From an uncultured Roseburia sp. (GTDB lineage: Bacteria > Bacillota > Clostridia > Lachnospirales > Lachnospiraceae), in assembly GCA_910584215.1 (NCBI GenBank), contig CAJTYI010000007.1:1-52876 (forward strand): a stretch of DNA of 52,876 bases. Reading direction: 5' to 3'. A program made the translations under genes and the position numbers. Of this stretch, positions 50,171 to 52,876 are shown piece by piece. The notes under the pieces are model-generated. The model was given only the letters and a program-made list of their open reading frames with translations, was not told where the DNA came from and searched no databases. Within the stretch, counting starts at the first letter, position 1; each line of letters opens with the position of its first letter.

Positions 50171-50185
50171 AAAAAAGTAAAAAAA

Positions 50186-50222
50186 CTGCTGCCACACAGT
50201 ATGGTATACTGGATGGCAGCAG
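50186..50222 (-). terminator. Terminator of the redoxin/fibronectin gene
   Basis: CTGCTGCCA pairs with TGGCAGCAG, with an inner AGTAT/ATACT pair, and seven T follow on the minus strand. It lies 31 bp past the stop at 50253. Confidence 0.85.
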
Positions 50223-50252
50223 GCATAAGATTGCTGTCGCGTGCTCGGACTT

Positions 50253-51974
50253 TTATTTGATTTTTACTTTTTTTGCGCTGCAGGCACTGACATAATTGGT
50301 TTTCTTGTACGTCTTATAAGCCTCGACGGTAAAATAATACGTTCCACCGGATTTTAACTTTGTTTTCGTATAGCTGGTTTTCTTTGTACTTTTTAATTTT
50401 TTCCAGGCACCTTTGGCTTTCGTCTTATAATACACGGTATAGCCTGTTGCGCCTTTTACTTTCGTCCACTTAATGACTGCCTTTTTCTTTCCCGGTGTGA
50501 CCTTAAAATTAACAGCGTTTGGCGCCGTGGATGTGTATAATGAGGCATAGGAGGCGCTGCTGGCTGTTGTCCCATCCGCAAGCTCCATAAACGCCTTGAC
50601 TGCAAACCGATAATTATTGGCCGGCGTCAGCTTGGTTATCGTATAGGCAGGCGTATTGGATTTAATCGTCGCTTTCTCAACCCATGTTTTCTTCGCGCTG
50701 TTATACTGATAAACAAGATAACCGTCTGCCCCGGAAACCTTTTTCCATGTCAGCTTGACATTCTTTGCGGCACAGACAGCCTTGAGTCCGGTAACATTGG
50801 GCACATTCTTCGCAGGACTTTCAGTGGAAGGTGTCTGCGTACTCTCGGAAGACGCTTCCGACGAACTCTCGGGAGGTGCTTCCGATGAACTCTCAGAGGA
50901 CGGTTCTGTGGGCGTTTCTGTATTTTGATCATTGGCGTTAATTTGATCAATTTCCGCGCCAAGCTCTTCCGCCGTCTTGGGTCCTAATGTAATACTTCTG
51001 ATGCGATTGTTTTTATCAATCAGCACGATATAAGGAAATGTCCCGCCCGTCAAGTTATTGAGACTAAGGTAAGACATCGAAATATTGTAATTGAGCGCAG
51101 ACTCATCATGACAGAACAAGATCCCCTTACCCGCATAATTTTGCGCAAATTCTTTCGTGTCATTCAGCGAAGCTCCATACACGTCAGCAAAAATAATACG
51201 GACATCGGAGCGGCCGGGCAAATTGCTGCCGCAAATACTCTGCAAAGTTCCCTTTGTGTAGCCGCAGGTCGTGTAGCCAAACAGTAATACAGTCGTCTGA
51301 TTTGGTGTGGCTTTTGTGGAAACGACCGTCCCGTCAATTGATTGCAGGCCGTATACCAGATTTGCAATGCCGGGACCGGTCTCCGTAGACGGCGGATTAC
51401 TTCCTTCGTCGTCGATCGCCTCAAACTTCTTGATTTCATTCAATACATCGTCGGCTGTCTTGGTTCCCGTCAACAGATTCTGTACCTTATTGTTTTTATC
51501 GATCAAAACAATCATAGGATATTTGGTGCCAGTCAATCCATATAACCCCGCATAACCGATCATAGCAGTAATATTTTGATCATCCTCCGCATAGCAAAAC
51601 GTCAAATCCGGGCATTGATATCCCTGCTCATACGTCAGAACTTCCTCCTGCGAGTGAAACTTGGTCTCCGCAAAGATAACCCGAATATCGGGACGCTTAA
51701 TCCATTCGCACGCGGTGATACTCTCCAGCGTTGTTCTTGTATAGCTGCACTTGGTATGGCCAAATATCAATACCGTAGTCTTGTTCGGATCGGCCTTGGT
51801 GGAAACGGCGGTGCCGTCCGTGGCCGTCAGCGTGTAAGCAGGGTTATTCAACGCGGCCCGCAGTTGTGCTGCCGTTTCGTCCGGCCAAAATCCTAGAATA
51901 GCGGCCAGCAGCGCCAGTGTGAGCAGCGCCAGTGTACGCGGCTTACTAATTTTGTGCAAAAATCTTTTTGTCAT
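50253..51974 (-). CDS. Exported protein with two thioredoxin-like and two fibronectin III domains
   Basis: The 573-residue protein has a signal-type N-terminus (basic RFLHKISKPR, then a hydrophobic run at about 13-30). Two tandem thioredoxin-fold repeats follow (about 45-185 and 205-345), each with a VxSTKAxPNxTTVLxFG opening and an active-site-like motif (HTKCSYTRTTLESI and YTTCGYTKGTLQSI). They carry C-x-Y-T in place of the CxxC pair. A Ser/Glu/Pro/Thr linker leads to two fibronectin III domains (about 397-480 and 485-573; VKLTWKKVSGADGYLVYQY, AVIKWTKVKGATGYTVYYK). It likely acts outside the membrane in redox chemistry or binding (inference). Homology between the two redoxin repeats indicates internal duplication. 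Confidence 0.85.
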   Translation of the reverse strand: MTKRFLHKISKPRTLALLTLALLAAILGFWPDETAAQLRAALNNPAYTLTATDGTAVSTKADPNKTTVLIFGHTKCSYTRTTLESITACEWIKRPDIRVIFAETKFHSQEEVLTYEQGYQCPDLTFCYAEDDQNITAMIGYAGLYGLTGTKYPMIVLIDKNNKVQNLLTGTKTADDVLNEIKKFEAIDDEGSNPPSTETGPGIANLVYGLQSIDGTVVSTKATPNQTTVLLFGYTTCGYTKGTLQSICGSNLPGRSDVRIIFADVYGASLNDTKEFAQNYAGKGILFCHDESALNYNISMSYLSLNNLTGGTFPYIVLIDKNNRIRSITLGPKTAEELGAEIDQINANDQNTETPTEPSSESSSEAPPESSSEASSESTQTPSTESPAKNVPNVTGLKAVCAAKNVKLTWKKVSGADGYLVYQYNSAKKTWVEKATIKSNTPAYTITKLTPANNYRFAVKAFMELADGTTASSASYASLYTSTAPNAVNFKVTPGKKKAVIKWTKVKGATGYTVYYKTKAKGAWKKLKSTKKTSYTKTKLKSGGTYYFTVEAYKTYKKTNYVSACSAKKVKIK

Positions 51975-52054
51975 AATAAATCCTCCTTTAGCCTAAATCT
52001 GCCCCAGAACTCTTTCAACGTTCGATTTTATTGCATACAGCAAGATTATTCCTT

Positions 52055-52083
52055 ATTATAGCACAATATACATTATTTGTCAT
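52055..52083 (-). promoter_or_regulatory. Promoter of the redoxin/fibronectin gene
   Basis: On the minus strand ATGACA (52083-52078) and TATAAT (52060-52055) are 17 bp apart, with a TGC just before the -10 as in extended -10 promoters. A leader of about 75 nt precedes AAAGGAGG and the start codon. Confidence 0.75.
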
Positions 52084-52134
52084 TGGGCGATTTTGTATTT
52101 ATTATTCGTTGCCACGATCTTTAACTTTTGAGGC

Positions 52135-52269
52135 ATGCTCTCGGGAATGATTCAGCTTGCCGCACATAAAGAAGAATACATAAAAACTTACATGGGATTG
52201 TCTAAAGCAGATTTTTTGGCGTATGGCTTTCGCATGTTATATCATTGGATTGCCAAGAGTAAGGACTGA
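52135..52269 (+). pseudogene. Short frame resembling the C-terminus of a regulator, probable remnant
   Basis: A 44-codon frame reads like the end of a folded protein (MIQLAAHKEEYIKTYMGLSK, then ADFLAYGFRMLYHWIAK). No ribosome binding site precedes the ATG and a stop lies one codon upstream of it. The style is that of the last helices of TetR-type regulators, which often precede FMN-binding-domain genes, but I cannot confirm this by eye. Probably a decayed gene. Confidence 0.35.
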
Positions 52270-52338
52270 CTGAACCAAATTTGGCAGGTCAGTCAGAGCT
52301 CATTTCAATAAAGTCACAGAAAAAATAGAGGCAGAAAC

Positions 52339-52539
52339 ATGAAACGACCACATACAAAAATTACCGCGTTTATTGTTATCATCATTTTTATGGCAGCTTT
52401 GATTTTTACGGCGCTTTATCTTAAAAGCGTAGCCGATTACAAACGGGCAGTTAGGGAAACGTCTTTTGTCGCTGTTGAGCTTTCCCTTGTTCCCGATGGA
52501 GTTTATACGGGAGAATATGATGTCAATAAGGGAGACTAA
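52339..52539 (+). pseudogene. Truncated FMN-binding-domain membrane protein
   Basis: The 66-codon frame has AGAGG before the ATG, one membrane helix (about residues 9-28) and then LVPDGVYTGEYDV, the start of a typical exported FMN-binding (FMN_bind) domain. Family members run on for 80 or more residues with the flavin-attachment region. Here the frame stops four residues later (NKGD) and I see no continuation in another frame. It is likely a 5' fragment left by deletion. Confidence 0.6.
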
Positions 52540-52696
52540 AATAGCTTGATTTGATGATATTGCGATAACCCTGTTTAACTGTTTAAATAATTTCAATGGT
52601 ATGCTTAAAAAGCTGCCGAATGGCACTTGTTTCCTGCAATGGCTGTTCCATCTCAGCAAAAATCACTATAATAAGTATCAAAAGACGTATCCATTC

Positions 52697-52876
52697 TTAT
52701 AGTTCCTTTGCCATACACAGGGATTGCGGCATTTCCACATATGGCCCATAATTGGGAATCACAATAAATCCCAGTTTTTTATATACCGCGCAGGATTCTG
52801 CCAACAGTTCCCCCGTTTCCAATATCATTCTTTTATATCCCAACTCCAAGGCCCACTCTATGAGCATAGAAACAAG
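52697..52876 (-). CDS. GNAT-family acetyltransferase, C-terminal part
   Basis: The last 59 codons of a gene that starts beyond the window. The reading MLIEWALELGYKRMILETGE followed by AVYKKLGFIVIPNYGPY is the typical end of a GNAT protein: the helix, the Leu-Glu-Thr strand and the KLGF motif after the acetyl-CoA site. The TAA stop is at 52697-52699. The substrate is unknown. Confidence 0.8.
   Translation of the reverse strand, partial: LVSMLIEWALELGYKRMILETGELLAESCAVYKKLGFIVIPNYGPYVEMPQSLCMAKEL

Noticed and set aside
52300..52659. Minus-strand frame of 119 codons at the right end
   Set aside because: Antisense to the FMN-binding fragment, which has a ribosome site and a recognisable domain start.

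Overview
The window looks like chromosomal DNA of a Gram-positive anaerobe of class Clostridia, most likely Lachnospiraceae-like. This is inferred from gene order and protein style, not from a search. The supporting signs are strong GGAGG-type ribosome binding sites, an S10-spc-alpha ribosomal cluster containing adk, map, a KOW-domain protein, infA and rpmJ, a type-Z zinc uS14, an L17 with an insertion, and a ribDE-BA-H operon behind an FMN riboswitch. No tRNA, rRNA, CRISPR array, integrase or transposase gene was recognised.

Layout. 1-4.8 kb (minus strand): the end of an RlmD/RumA-type rRNA methyltransferase, a YhaM-type exoribonuclease and a membrane-anchored HtrA-like protein that has lost catalytic residues. 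The spaces between them hold several direct repeats. 5.1-9.8 kb (plus): mutS2, then an OmpR-type response regulator and its sensor kinase. 9.9-27.9 kb (minus): the ribosomal protein supercluster from rpsJ to rplQ, including secY, adk, map, infA and rpoA. It appears to be two transcription units, because a hairpin terminator and a new promoter separate rplB from rpsS. 28.0-31.0 kb (plus): trkA-trkH for potassium uptake, followed by a 384-bp imperfect palindrome. 31.6-36.7 kb: an rRNA-type methyltransferase, a frameshifted corA, a TraX-family membrane protein, pyrF and a large lipoprotein. 36.7-41.4 kb (minus): the riboflavin operon (riboswitch, ribD, ribE, ribBA, ribH), with three adjacent hairpin-forming repeat elements lodged between ribE and ribBA. 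41.4-52.9 kb: accessory genes. These are a MarR regulator with a flavodoxin-like protein, a nucleotide kinase-like protein, a FIST sensor protein paired with a soluble chemoreceptor, an acetyltransferase, a VOC protein, a TetR-ABC-permease set, a secreted thioredoxin-like/fibronectin III protein, decayed fragments and a partial acetyltransferase.

How the genes work together. The ribosomal block makes the translation machinery, the alpha subunit of RNA polymerase and the Sec channel. The riboflavin block makes lumazine and riboflavin under FMN feedback control. TrkA gates TrkH. FIST and the soluble chemoreceptor probably form a cytosolic sensory pair. The TetR protein probably controls the ABC exporter.

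The least explained material is the repeat DNA. A family of roughly 165-bp CTAG-bounded elements keeps a conserved core while its paired arms differ in sequence, which looks like compensatory change. There is also a long foldback element whose end recurs inside the tetR-like gene, and many 40-125 bp direct duplications placed at gene edges. All coordinates, identities and structures were read by eye; no alignment or folding program was run.
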